Source: Peribacillus muralis
GTDB taxonomy: Bacteria > Bacillota > Bacilli > Bacillales > DSM-1321
Direction: 5' to 3'
DNA length: 64,000 nt
Assembly (NCBI RefSeq): GCF_001645685.2
Contig: NZ_CP017080.1
Location: forward strand, 2,222,001-2,286,000
Made by a program: the position numbers and the translations under genes. Below the pieces are notes generated by a model. It was not told the origin of the DNA, made no database searches, and was given only the letters and a program-made list of their open reading frames with translations. Below, one piece after another: positions 35,646 to 44,071 of this stretch (its first letter is position 1; each line of letters opens with the position of its first letter).

Positions 35646-37175
35646 ATGGTGACGACGGATAAATTAACGGAAACGGTAGAAACGATCAAAAAAGGCGGCT
35701 TGGAAAAATACCACCAAAAAAATGCTGAAAAAGGAAAGCTTTTCGTACGGGAACGTCTTGAGCTCCTATTTGATGAAGGAGTTGAAATTGAGGACGCCTT
35801 CTTTGCAAATTGTGCAAGTGAAGGACTTCCGGCGGATGGGGTCGTGACAGGAATCGGAAAAATTAACGGTCAAAGAGTTTGTGTCATGGCCAATGATTCA
35901 ACCGTCAAAGCAGGCTCTTGGGGAGCAAGGACCGTCGAAAAAATCATTCGCATTCAAGAAACGGCAGAAAAACTGCAGCTGCCGCTTCTCTATTTAGTCG
36001 ATTCTGCCGGAGCAAGAATCACCGATCAAGTGGAAATGTTTCCGGGACGGCGTGGTGCAGGACGCATCTTTTATAACCAAGTGAAGTTATCCGGGAAAAT
36101 TCCGCAAATCTGTCTCTTGTTCGGTCCTTCAGCAGCTGGAGGCGCATATATCCCAGCTTTTTGTGACATTGTCGTGATGGTCGAAGGGAATGCATCGATG
36201 TATTTAGGTTCGCCGAGAATGGCGGAAATGGTCATTGGCGAAAAGGTGACCGAAGAGGAGATGGGCGGGGCGAAAATGCATTGCTCCGTTTCAGGATGTG
36301 GAGATGTGCTGGTGAAAACGGAAGAAGAGTCCATAGCATTTGCCCGCAAATACTTAAGCTATTTTCCAGGAAATTATCAAGAAAAGCCTACACCTGCCAA
36401 GCCAGAACTACCGAAGGAATTTGACAAGACGTTGGAGGACTTGATACCGAAAAATCAGAATGCACCCTTCAATATGTATGATTTGATCGACCGGGTCATA
36501 GACAGGGAGTCGTTTTGTGAAATCAAAAAGCTTTTTGCCCCGGAATTAATAACCGGGCTTGCCAGGCTAAATGGGCAGTCCATCGGAATCATTGCCAACC
36601 AGCCGCGTGTCAAGGGCGGTGTGCTGTTCCATGATTCAGCAGACAAGGCAGCTAAGTTCATTAATTTATGTGATGCCTTCCATATACCGCTATTGTTCCT
36701 TGTGGATATTCCAGGATTCATGATCGGAACGAAGGTCGAGCAGGCAGGCATCATTCGCCACGGTGCGAAAATGATTTCGGCCATGAGTGAGGCCACGGTA
36801 CCCAAGATATCCGTCATTGTCCGTAAGGCTTATGGTGCCGGGCTGTATGCAATGGCTGGCCCCGCTTTTGAACCGGATTGCGTTCTTGCCCTCCCGACAG
36901 CGTTGATTGCCGTAATGGGTGCGGAGGCTGCGGTCAATGCCGTATATGCCAATAAAATCAATGCGATGGAGGCGGAAGAAAGGCCTGCCTTCATTGCGCA
37001 GAAGCGAACTGAATATAATGAAGACATTGATATATATCGTTTAGCTTCCGAGATGATCGTTGATGGCATCATCCAGCCCAATGACCTTCGTGATGAATTG
37101 GGTGCCCGGTTTGAAGCCTACGGAAGCAAACAACTGACATTTACAGAGCGTAAGCACGGAGTCTATCCAGTCTAA
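35646..37175 (+). CDS. yngE: Acyl-CoA carboxyltransferase (3-methylcrotonyl-CoA carboxylase beta)
   Basis: A 509-residue carboxyltransferase with two crotonase-like halves. The N-half has YLVDSAGARITDQVEMFPGR and CLLFGPSAAGGAYIPAFCD; the C-half has LFLVDIPGFMIGTKVEQAG and RKAYGAGLYAMAGPAF. It moves the carboxyl group from biotin to 3-methylcrotonyl-CoA to form 3-methylglutaconyl-CoA. GGAGG precedes the ATG. It ends the operon ahead of a terminator. Confidence 0.92.
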   Translation: MVTTDKLTETVETIKKGGLEKYHQKNAEKGKLFVRERLELLFDEGVEIEDAFFANCASEGLPADGVVTGIGKINGQRVCVMANDSTVKAGSWGARTVEKIIRIQETAEKLQLPLLYLVDSAGARITDQVEMFPGRRGAGRIFYNQVKLSGKIPQICLLFGPSAAGGAYIPAFCDIVVMVEGNASMYLGSPRMAEMVIGEKVTEEEMGGAKMHCSVSGCGDVLVKTEEESIAFARKYLSYFPGNYQEKPTPAKPELPKEFDKTLEDLIPKNQNAPFNMYDLIDRVIDRESFCEIKKLFAPELITGLARLNGQSIGIIANQPRVKGGVLFHDSADKAAKFINLCDAFHIPLLFLVDIPGFMIGTKVEQAGIIRHGAKMISAMSEATVPKISVIVRKAYGAGLYAMAGPAFEPDCVLALPTALIAVMGAEAAVNAVYANKINAMEAEERPAFIAQKRTEYNEDIDIYRLASEMIVDGIIQPNDLRDELGARFEAYGSKQLTFTERKHGVYPV

Positions 37176-37186
37176 AGATGTACAAT

Positions 37187-37222
37187 AAAAGCCCTGTCAC
37201 GGTCTTGATGGGGCTTTTTTTC
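37187..37222 (+). terminator. Terminator after the leucine operon
   Basis: The stem aaaagccc / gggctttt with a 16-nt loop is followed by TTTT. It is 12 bp after the yngE stop. Confidence 0.8.
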
Positions 37223-37309
37223 GTGGTATGAACCTGAAATGAAAGATTTTTCGAACAATAAGATAATTTCTTGACGTTTGGAGTTGCCAAATCATCAACG
37301 GTGGAGTAC

Positions 37310-37339
37310 TATAATTAGTAATTAAGGATTTACTAATTA
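37310..37339. promoter_or_regulatory. NAD operon operator overlapping the -10 box
   Basis: A perfect 10-bp inverted repeat, taattagtaa (37312-37321) and ttactaatta (37330-37339), has an 8-nt spacer. It overlaps a consensus -10 TATAAT at 37310-37315. A further half-site, taattagtg, lies at 37351-37359. Binding would block the promoter. The adjacent NrtR-type gene is the obvious binder. Confidence 0.7.
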
Positions 37340-37375
37340 CTTTAATCCCATAATTAGTGAAAGAAAGGAGCTGCC

Positions 37376-38140
37376 ATGGTCCAGCACGAAAAAAAGAAGT
37401 ACATTACCCCGGACGGCTACACTGCCGATATTGCGATCTTTACGATTACGACTAGGAAAACGGCCGAAAAGGCACCTCCCGAAATGTTTTTGAAGCTACT
37501 ATTAATCAAGCGTGCCAAAAATGACAAATCCGGTAATCCGAATATTGAGGGAGATAAATGGGCGTTGCCTGGTGGTTTTGTGAATGCTAAGGAAACGGCT
37601 TATGAAGCAGCGAAACGTGAATTGAAGGAAGAAGCGGGTGTAGCCGGATTCCATGTCGAGCATTTTGGTGTTTATGACCGACCAGGCCGCGATCCGAGAG
37701 GGTGGATCATTTCCAACGCCTTTTATGCCATCGTTCAGGAAGAGTATCTCCAGCATAGGAAAGCGAATGACGATGCGGCAGAGGTTGAATTGTTCACGAT
37801 AAAGGAAGCCTTGCAATTGGAGCTGGCATTCGATCATGATGTTATCATCCGTGATGCGATGAACTTATTGAAAAAAGAAATGGTGCAAACGACGATAGCA
37901 CAAAAGTTCCTGCCAGAAGAATTTACCTTATCCGAATTGCAACGGGTATTGCTGACAGCAAGAGATGATGCGAAAATCAGTGCGGATTCGCTTTTTTATG
38001 CTAAGGCACCTAAGCTACCGTTTTTGGAGAAAGTATTGGATGAATCAGGCATGGAGAAGAAAACGAAACGCAATTCGTATCGCCCATCACAGCTTTACCG
38101 ATTTAATGCAGAGGTTGTCACCGACTCCATTTATTATTAA
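37376..38140 (+). CDS. nrtR: NrtR-type Nudix regulator of NAD metabolism
   Basis: A 254-residue protein with an N-terminal Nudix domain and a C-terminal winged helix (FTLSELQRVLLTARDDA region, about 184-240), the NrtR layout. NrtR proteins repress NAD genes and sense ADP-ribose or related compounds. The Nudix box GX5EX7REUXEEXGU is complete here (GFVNAKE, then RELKEEAGV at about 81-90), although many NrtR proteins have lost it. Three NAD salvage genes follow in the same direction, strongly supporting the role. AAAGGAG lies 7 nt before the ATG at 37376. Confidence 0.82.
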   Translation: MVQHEKKKYITPDGYTADIAIFTITTRKTAEKAPPEMFLKLLLIKRAKNDKSGNPNIEGDKWALPGGFVNAKETAYEAAKRELKEEAGVAGFHVEHFGVYDRPGRDPRGWIISNAFYAIVQEEYLQHRKANDDAAEVELFTIKEALQLELAFDHDVIIRDAMNLLKKEMVQTTIAQKFLPEEFTLSELQRVLLTARDDAKISADSLFYAKAPKLPFLEKVLDESGMEKKTKRNSYRPSQLYRFNAEVVTDSIYY

Positions 38141-38156
38141 GGGGGAAATTAGTGAA

Positions 38157-38711
38157 ATGGGAAAAAAGGCATTGATCAATATCGATTATACGTTTGACTT
38201 TGTGGCGGATAAGGGCGCATTGACGTGTGGGAAACCAGGCCAGGATATCGAGAAGGCACTTGTCGGCATAACAAAGAAATTCATTGAAAATGGAGATTAC
38301 ACCGTATTTGCCATTGATTTGCATGAAGAAGAAGATCGCTTTCATCCTGAAACGAATTTATTTCCAGCACATAATATTAGCGGTACAATGGGTAGAGACC
38401 TTTATGGAATGTTAAAAGAAGAATACGAAGCTAATAAAAATCGAAAGAATGTTCATTATATAGATAAAACACGTTATTCGGCATTTGCAGGGACGGAACT
38501 TGATATCCGCCTTAGGGAGCGTGACATTACCGATGTGCATTTGGTCGGGGTTTGTACAGATATCTGCATTTTGCACACGGCAATCGATGCTTACAACCTA
38601 GGCTACAATATTTTTGTATACGAAAATGCAGTGGCTTCATTCAACGCTGAAGGTCACGAATGGGCGCTAGGGCATTTTAAAGGATCTCTTGGAGCAACCA
38701 TTCTATCATAG
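38157..38711 (+). CDS. pncA: Nicotinamidase (isochorismatase family)
   Basis: A 184-residue isochorismatase-fold hydrolase that turns nicotinamide into nicotinate and ammonia. The catalytic triad is visible: Asp in NIDYTFDFVADKG (about residue 9 or 13), Lys in IDKTRYSAFAG (about 104) and Cys in GVCTDICILHTA (about 136). Metal ligands are likely in AIDLHEEEDRFHPE. ATG 38157 follows GGGGGAA by 9 nt; the open frame to 37965 lies inside the regulator gene. It sits between the NrtR regulator and pncB. Confidence 0.87.
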   Translation: MGKKALINIDYTFDFVADKGALTCGKPGQDIEKALVGITKKFIENGDYTVFAIDLHEEEDRFHPETNLFPAHNISGTMGRDLYGMLKEEYEANKNRKNVHYIDKTRYSAFAGTELDIRLRERDITDVHLVGVCTDICILHTAIDAYNLGYNIFVYENAVASFNAEGHEWALGHFKGSLGATILS

Positions 38712-38769
38712 CCATACACGGCAACAGAATAGAAGGGAAGCCAATGCTTCTCTTTTGGGAGGACTATCT

Positions 38770-40239
38770 ATGGAAAAGAAGTACAACGACGACAGTTATG
38801 CATTACACACGGATTTATACCAAATCAATATGGCCCAAACCTACTGGCAAGATAAGACACATGAAAGAAAGGCCGTTTTCGAGATATTTTTCAGAAAGCT
38901 TCCATTTAACAGTGGCTATGCGATTTTTGCGGGACTTGAAAAAATCGTCCATTACCTTCAAAATTTTTGCTTCTCTGAAAGTGATATCGACTATTTGAAA
39001 ACCGAGCTGCATTACGATGAAGAGTATTTGGATTATTTGCAAAACATCCGTTTTACGGGGACGATTCGCTGTATGAAGGAGGGGGAGCTCGTCTTTGGCA
39101 ATGAACCGATTTTACGAGTGGAGGCACCGCTCGGTGAAGCCCAGCTCATAGAAACCGCTTTACTGAACATTGTGAACTATCACACACTCGTAGCAACAAA
39201 AGCTTCACGCATTAAACAAGTCATCGGTGATGAGTCCGCTCTTGAATTCGGTTCAAGGAGGGCACAAGAAATGGATGCTGCCATATGGGGAGCGAGAGCC
39301 GCCTATCTTGCTGGTTTTGATTCCACAAGTAATGTCCGTGCGGGGAAACTTTTCGGCATTCCGGTTTCAGGAACGCATGCCCATTCCATGATTCAGGCCT
39401 ATAAAGATGAATATACGGCATTCCATAAGTATGCCGTCTCCCACAAGGATTGTGTTTTCCTCGTTGATACGTATGACACATTGCGCTCTGGCATTCCAAA
39501 TGCAATCCGTGTCGCCAAGGAGCTGGGGGATAAAATCAACTTCATTGGTGTCCGTCTAGACAGCGGTGACTTAGCTTACTTATCGAAGGAAGCAAGGCGA
39601 ATGCTTGATGCTGCAGGTTTTCATGATGCAAAAATTGTCGCATCCAATGACTTGGATGAATATACGATCATTAACCTGAAGCAACAAGGCGCAAGAATTG
39701 ACATCTGGGGCATAGGAACCAAACTAATCACGGCTTATGACCAGCCAGCCCTGGGTGCCGTCTATAAAATGGTTTCAATAGAGGGTGAAGACGGGAATAT
39801 GAGAGATACCATCAAAATTTCTTCAAATCCTGAAAAAGTTACGACACCAGGATTGAAGCGGGTGTACCGAATCATCAATAAAGTGAACCACCATGCTGAA
39901 GGCGACTATTTGGCGATGGAATATGAAAAGCCACAGGAACAGGAAAAACTAAAAATGTTCCATCCTGTCCATACCTTCCTGAGTAAATTCGTCACTGATT
40001 TCGACGCGGTAGATCTTCACGAGGATATTTTCAAAGATGGCGGATTGATTTATGAATTGCCTTCCATCGACGAAATTAAGGCCTTCACGAAAAGAAATCT
40101 ACAAGTACTTTGGCCTGAATACCTCCGTGCACTTAATCCAGAAGAATACCCGGTAGATCTAAGTCAGGATTGTTGGGATAATAAGATGAGGAATATTGAT
40201 GAAGTTAAAGCGAATGTCGAGCGAATGCTTACGAAATGA
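38770..40239 (+). CDS. pncB: Nicotinate phosphoribosyltransferase
   Basis: A 489-residue enzyme that joins nicotinate to PRPP, using ATP, to give nicotinate mononucleotide. Landmarks are ALHTDLYQINMAQTYW at the start, FEIFFRKLPFNSGYAIFAGL, EFGSRRAQEMDAAIWGARAA, the GTHAHSMIQAY stretch that includes the phosphorylatable histidine region, and FIGVRLDSGDL. ATG 38770 is 7 nt after GGGAGG; the upstream part of the frame (from 38689) overlaps pncA. Confidence 0.92.
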   Translation: MEKKYNDDSYALHTDLYQINMAQTYWQDKTHERKAVFEIFFRKLPFNSGYAIFAGLEKIVHYLQNFCFSESDIDYLKTELHYDEEYLDYLQNIRFTGTIRCMKEGELVFGNEPILRVEAPLGEAQLIETALLNIVNYHTLVATKASRIKQVIGDESALEFGSRRAQEMDAAIWGARAAYLAGFDSTSNVRAGKLFGIPVSGTHAHSMIQAYKDEYTAFHKYAVSHKDCVFLVDTYDTLRSGIPNAIRVAKELGDKINFIGVRLDSGDLAYLSKEARRMLDAAGFHDAKIVASNDLDEYTIINLKQQGARIDIWGIGTKLITAYDQPALGAVYKMVSIEGEDGNMRDTIKISSNPEKVTTPGLKRVYRIINKVNHHAEGDYLAMEYEKPQEQEKLKMFHPVHTFLSKFVTDFDAVDLHEDIFKDGGLIYELPSIDEIKAFTKRNLQVLWPEYLRALNPEEYPVDLSQDCWDNKMRNIDEVKANVERMLTK

Positions 40240-40273
40240 TGAATCAATCTAACTGGAAAGAGGGTCAAATCGA

Positions 40274-41104
40274 ATGCGTCCATTACAAAAAGAAATCGTA
40301 ACGAAATTGCTGGTTCAACCAAAAATCGATCCAGAAGCTGAATATAGGAAAAGCGTGGATCTTCTAAAAGGATATATGAAGAAAAATACATTTCTGAAAA
40401 GCTTTGTACTCGGAATATCGGGAGGCCAGGATTCGACTCTGGCAGGTTACATTGCCCAAACCGCTGTCAATGAATTGAATGAAGAAACAAGCAGCACTGA
40501 CTATAAGTTTGTAGCTGTGAGCCTACCATACGGAGTTCAGGCTGATGAAGATGATAGGCAATTGGCGTTGGAATTCATTAAGCCGAGCCAAACGGTCACC
40601 GTCAACATCAAAGCTGCCGTCGATGCATCCGTGCAGGCGGTGGAAGAAGCTGTCTCCGAAAAACTATCGCATTTCTTAAGGGGCAATGTAAAGGCGCGCG
40701 AACGGATGAAGGTGCAATATGATTTAGCCGGCCTATATAAAGGTGTGGTGCTGGGGACAGACCATGCAGCTGAAGCCATCACAGGCTTCTTCACGAAACA
40801 CGGCGATGGTGCGGCAGATCTTATTCCGTTATACCGATTGAACAAAAGGCAAGGAAAAGAAATCCTGAAATTCGTAGGTGCCCCTGAGCGCCTCTATACG
40901 AAAATTCCAACTGCCGATCTGGAAGATGACAAACCGCTGATTCCCGATGAAGTGGCATTAGGGGTTAGCTACGATGAAATCGATGATTATCTTGAAGGGA
41001 AAGAAATTAGGACGGAAGCTGCCGAAATCATTGAAGGATGGTACACTAAAACTGAACATAAACGCAATGAAGCCATAAACGTTTATGACACTTGGTGGAA
41101 ATGA
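40274..41104 (+). CDS. nadE: NH3-dependent NAD+ synthetase
   Basis: A 276-residue adenine nucleotide alpha-hydrolase that amidates deamido-NAD to NAD with ammonia and ATP. The P-loop is [17 protein letters not shown] (about 48-64), and further contacts include [20 protein letters not shown] and [15 protein letters not shown]. It lacks the glutaminase domain of longer forms, as in B. subtilis. It starts 34 bp after pncB and ends the NAD operon. Confidence 0.94.
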   Translation: MRPLQKEIVTKLLVQPKIDPEAEYRKSVDLLKGYMKKNTFLKSFVLGISGGQDSTLAGYIAQTAVNELNEETSSTDYKFVAVSLPYGVQADEDDRQLALEFIKPSQTVTVNIKAAVDASVQAVEEAVSEKLSHFLRGNVKARERMKVQYDLAGLYKGVVLGTDHAAEAITGFFTKHGDGAADLIPLYRLNKRQGKEILKFVGAPERLYTKIPTADLEDDKPLIPDEVALGVSYDEIDDYLEGKEIRTEAAEIIEGWYTKTEHKRNEAINVYDTWWK

Positions 41105-41212
41105 AGGAAGGCTGAAGCAGAGGCAATGTACGGCTCCTCCAACTGAACATAGTTACTCTTCAATTAGCGTTGAAGCCCGTTTCGACTTTTTCGGAAAGTG
41201 AAACGATGGATG

Positions 41213-41267
41213 AAGGCATAATCATGGCAGTTTCCTTTCCGAGACATGCTTGTGATGATGCCTTTTT
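41213..41267 (+). terminator. Weak hairpin after nadE
   Basis: The spacer 41105-41400 holds no convincing gene. It contains an imperfect 11-12-bp stem (aaggcataatca / tgatgatgcctt, loop about 28 nt) followed by TTTTT, which may end the NAD operon. The small frames here on both strands lack ribosome sites. Confidence 0.35.
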
Positions 41268-41391
41268 CTTTTGCCCAGTTCTAAAAATCATAAGCAAGAT
41301 GTATTGTACGTCCAAGATAGTTGCTGGAAATAAAATAAATCGTGGTTCCAACATTTTTATATGGTATTTTATAGTAAAGGGATAATGTTTT

Positions 41392-41400
41392 GGGGGGGGG
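41392..41400 (+). repeat. G9 homopolymer directly before a small gene
   Basis: Nine consecutive G residues abut the ATG at 41401 and act as the only ribosome-site-like sequence for the next gene. Such tracts are prone to slippage. Confidence 0.6.
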
Positions 41401-41406
41401 ATGAAC

Positions 41407-41586
41407 ATGCTTCCGACTTTATTTTTGATAACTGTAGTTGGAATTATCGTGCTTGTCGGGTACAAAATGGTGATAAAAAAGAAAACACCTTCTAATAGGT
41501 ATACACCTTACGATGAAATGGTCATGGGGAGAAAAGATGAAGGCAAAAGAGAACAACTGGTACAAAATCCAAAACAGGAAGAATGA
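41407..41586 (+). CDS. Small single-pass membrane protein (DUF3951-like)
   Basis: A 59-residue protein with one N-terminal membrane segment, LPTLFLITVVGIIVLVGYKM, then KKKTPSNRYTPYDEMVMGRK and a charged tail. The pattern of a single helix followed by KKK-PSN-YTPYD resembles the small Bacillus proteins grouped as DUF3951, an assignment from memory. Two ATGs are possible: 41401, touching a run of nine G residues, and 41407, which has the G run 6 nt upstream and is better spaced. Function unknown. Confidence 0.55.
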   Translation: MLPTLFLITVVGIIVLVGYKMVIKKKTPSNRYTPYDEMVMGRKDEGKREQLVQNPKQEE

Positions 41587-41751
41587 ACGGATTGTACAGT
41601 GTTTTTATAGCTTCGTCTTTTTTCAAGAAGTATTGATTTTTGGTTGTAAAGGTCCGATCAAAGAATTTGTATAGTTAAATAACTTGAAGTAGAGTATATT
41701 TAATATACATTAATCTAACGGGTATTTTAGGGTGGAGGTTCTTTTTACGTT

Positions 41752-42048
41752 ATGAAGGCAAGATATGAACTGGCAAACATGAATTTAACATTAAGTAATG
41801 TCACTTTACGCAATGCAGCGGATAGTTATGTTCTCTTGAAAGCGGCAGATGAGCAAAAGAATGAAATTACGATTAAGCTATCTCACGCTCAAGCTGAATT
41901 TTTAGAAGCGGAATTACGGGAAGTGAATCGCCGCCGCCGCGAAAGTGGTCCAGACATTTCAGGATATGATCGGGAGCATGAAGATGGCGACGATTCGTTT
42001 AATTTATTCAGTATGGATTTATTTAATGAAAGTGAACCGAAGGACTAA
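41752..42048 (+). CDS. Hypothetical 98-residue acidic protein
   Basis: A soluble protein with an N-terminal beta-like region (MNLTLSNVTLRNAADSYVLL), a helical stretch LSHAQAEFLEAELREVNRRR and an acidic, probably disordered tail (DREHEDGDDSFN). No family is recognised. A GGTGGAGG element lies about 14 nt upstream, longer than ideal. Composition and codon use look like a real gene, and it is not overlapped by any other candidate. Confidence 0.6.
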   Translation: MKARYELANMNLTLSNVTLRNAADSYVLLKAADEQKNEITIKLSHAQAEFLEAELREVNRRRRESGPDISGYDREHEDGDDSFNLFSMDLFNESEPKD

Positions 42049-42136
42049 ACATGATTATTCGCCTGAAGCCTGCTTCTGGGCGTTTCATATTTCCAGATAG
42101 TGCTCTAAGGAATAAGCTGAGCAAGGTGACACTTCG

Positions 42137-42547
42137 TTACCTTTTTTTTGATTGCGTAATGAATTTCTTGATCACAAGGAATATCGATGACAAGACAGCG
42201 AAAAATAGGAAAAATACAATAAAGCCCCAAAGGCCTACCGCAGCATCTTGAAATTCCATATTTCCCCTGCTGGTAAGTGCTTGCTGTATCTCAATCGCGA
42301 ATACCAACACGACCATGACAGTAAAAGTATAAAGGAAAGAAAGTATTGTAATCCCAAAGCGCATCCGGGAAATGATAGTAGACAAAATGAATACGAACAA
42401 AAAGATGATGATACCGATGATTCCCATAATCCAAAAATGTAAATCTTTGTCCGTTGCATTTGAATGCAATGTGTCACTCACAAAAAATAAGATGAAATCG
42501 TGAATATTATTAACGATTTCTGCTAATATCTCGATGATATCTTTCAT
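42137..42547 (-). CDS. Three-helix membrane protein, unknown
   Basis: A 136-residue protein with a helical N-terminus (MKDIIEILAEIVNNIHDFIL) and three strong membrane segments near 41-60, 68-88 and 109-128, the last ending in KKFITQSKKR. GGAGGTGT lies upstream of its ATG at 42547-42545. Similar small proteins occur in Bacillus genomes with no known role. It is convergent with the 98-residue gene 88 bp away. Confidence 0.65.
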   Translation of the reverse strand: MKDIIEILAEIVNNIHDFILFFVSDTLHSNATDKDLHFWIMGIIGIIIFLFVFILSTIISRMRFGITILSFLYTFTVMVVLVFAIEIQQALTSRGNMEFQDAAVGLWGFIVFFLFFAVLSSIFLVIKKFITQSKKR

Positions 42548-42706
42548 TTTTACACCTCCAATCCTTAGATTATAGCAGGTTATAAAACTATATAGAAGTG
42601 GAAGGTCATGTCATGAAAAAGGCAAGCTATTTGAATGGGCTCGGCAAACCATACATGAATAGGTGAAAAAAAGAGAAAGTAGGTGTTTCCTATTAACAAT
42701 ATAATC

Positions 42707-42775
42707 ATGCCTATTGCGATCTTGGCATTGATCGTTTTGGTTGGCTTCTTTATTTATAAGATTATGAAAAGATGA
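42707..42775 (+). CDS. Candidate 22-residue membrane peptide
   Basis: MPIAILALIVLVGFFIYKIM plus KR is almost entirely one transmembrane helix with a basic end. The frame extends to a GTG at 42683, which gives 30 residues. No strong ribosome site is visible (AGAAAGTAGG before the GTG). It is listed because the composition is that of a genuine single-pass microprotein, but it may be chance. Confidence 0.3.
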   Translation: MPIAILALIVLVGFFIYKIMKR

Positions 42776-42809
42776 TACGTGGACAAATTCCATCGCTGGA
42801 GGATAAGGA

Positions 42810-43058
42810 ATGTTTGATATACATAATCATGAATTAAAGGTAATTGATTTTGCGAAAACGGGACATCATACTTGTTTTGTGAAAGTATCAGGTTTTGATG
42901 CTGAATGGGGTAAGGATTTTGAAGGCGAAGTGAAGTTTGTCAGTGATTTGCCTTATGGAGATCTTATACATCCCCATAGGTCACCGTTATCCGGCAGCTG
43001 CAGGGAATTTGTACGGAGCGATTTAATCTATAGGCATAATCAAGGGCAGTTTGAATAA
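42810..43058 (+). CDS. Hypothetical 82-residue protein
   Basis: Starts at an ATG with GGAGG about 7 nt upstream. The sequence FDIHNHELKVIDFAKTGHHT and VSGFDAEWGKDFEGEVKFVS suggests a small beta-rich soluble fold. It has several histidines but no recognisable metal motif. No family recognised and no obvious operon partners. Confidence 0.5.
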   Translation: MFDIHNHELKVIDFAKTGHHTCFVKVSGFDAEWGKDFEGEVKFVSDLPYGDLIHPHRSPLSGSCREFVRSDLIYRHNQGQFE

Positions 43059-43236
43059 CTAAAACCTTTATGTTGAACCATATTTTGGGATCTTTGATTA
43101 AGCCAAATTCCTTTAGTAACCGACAAAATAGCGTATTTCCCCTATTTATCTCTCAGAAATTAATCTCTGTAATGAATAATAAAGGAAGAAATGTAAATTA
43201 ATGCAAAAGTATACTATTTTTGAGGTGGTGAGTTTC

Positions 43237-43665
43237 ATGGTTTATGCAGATATTCTGAGTAATATGCATGCTGCAATCTCTAATAAAAAGGCTAGTTTAA
43301 ATGAAAAAATTGAACGTCTAGTAAAGGCTAAAAACGAAATGATGGCAGAACAAAGTATGTGCCTTAACGAAATCAGGAAAATAACAAATCCTGATCTAGG
43401 TGTTAGCTGGACAGGGGAGCGCTCGGAAAAATTTCAGGAAGCGCGTCATGACGCTTATCAGGTGATGTTCGGTGTTATACATGACGATTATGACGATTAT
43501 CAATGGAAAATCGAAGCGATGATCACTAAACTGAATGCCGAGAATACGCTTCTGAGTATAGCAGGGAATATAGCCCATGAAGCAGACCATCTTCTAAGCA
43601 AAGGCGAAGAGGCCTTCGAGCAAGTGGAAAGTAAAATCGAGGATTTAAAACGGCGGTTGTTTTAA
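43237..43665 (+). CDS. YwqH-like (DUF5082) protein, LXG-cluster accessory type
   Basis: A 142-residue, largely helical protein with a WxG turn in GVSWTGERSEKF (about residue 57) between two long helices, resembling WXG100-like and YwqH/DUF5082 proteins. In Bacillus these are encoded directly before LXG polymorphic toxins secreted by the type VII system and act as partners. Start ATG 43237 follows GAGGTGG by 8 nt; the ATG at 43201 has no site. Here no LXG toxin or immunity gene follows, so it is an orphan. Family assignment is by pattern and moderately sure. Confidence 0.6.
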   Translation: MVYADILSNMHAAISNKKASLNEKIERLVKAKNEMMAEQSMCLNEIRKITNPDLGVSWTGERSEKFQEARHDAYQVMFGVIHDDYDDYQWKIEAMITKLNAENTLLSIAGNIAHEADHLLSKGEEAFEQVESKIEDLKRRLF

Positions 43666-43836
43666 TGAGTACAATCAACCTGAATCATTTTCGGAAATAA
43701 ACCAGCTATTTTCGTATAAGTTCTCGATTTCGGAGATAAAGCCGCAGTTTAGTAAAAAAAGTATTTATACATATATAGCTACTTGTCCACACCTTCCCTC
43801 AGTCCAAGCATATACAGTAGTAAGGAGGGTGTTAGG

Positions 43837-43953
43837 ATGAAAACAAATTGTTGTTATGTAGAAAAATGTTATGAGAAAAATGACCCTTGTTCTGTATGGG
43901 TTCCTAAAAAATGCTGCAAATGCAATAAATGCAAAAGCAACCACCGGTATTAA
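43837..43953 (+). CDS. Cysteine-rich 38-residue protein
   Basis: A short gene with an excellent ribosome site (AAGGAGGG, 43822-43829). The protein begins MKTNCCYVEKCYEKNDPC and ends with CCKCNKCKSNHRY, giving eight cysteines in 38 residues. Such peptides in spore formers are often crosslinked coat components or metal binders; nothing in the sequence decides. It is followed by a terminator, so it is probably a one-gene unit. A CATATACAG-like element at about 43810 might be a sporulation-type -10, but this is weak. Confidence 0.7.
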   Translation: MKTNCCYVEKCYEKNDPCSVWVPKKCCKCNKCKSNHRY

Positions 43954-43980
43954 TAATAAATGGGTGAAGCAGCTGTAACC

Positions 43981-44011
43981 AAGGGACGGTCCTAGCGACT
44001 GTCCTTTTTTT
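43981..44011 (+). terminator. Terminator after the Cys-rich gene
   Basis: The stem agggacggtc / gactgtcctt with a short loop is followed by TTTTTT. It lies 28 bp after the stop. Confidence 0.75.
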
Positions 44012-44035
44012 AATCCGTTGACAAAAATGGGACGA

Positions 44036-44069
44036 AAAAAACACCCAACCGTGTTGACTGAGTGTTTTT
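44036..44069 (-). terminator. Terminator for the leftward small gene
   Basis: Read on the minus strand, aaaaacac pairs with gtgttttt around an inner CAAC-ACG-GTTG stem, and a run of T follows. It directly follows the stop of the gene at 44072-44215. Confidence 0.55.
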
Positions 44070-44071
44070 GG

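Noticed and set aside
41160..41465. Frames on both strands in the nadE-downstream spacer
   Set aside because: Both overlap each other, lack ribosome sites and have no recognisable features; the hairpin at 41213-41267 is a better explanation of the sequence.
42051..42251. Rightward 66-codon frame
   Set aside because: It runs antisense into the three-helix membrane protein gene, which has a far better start.
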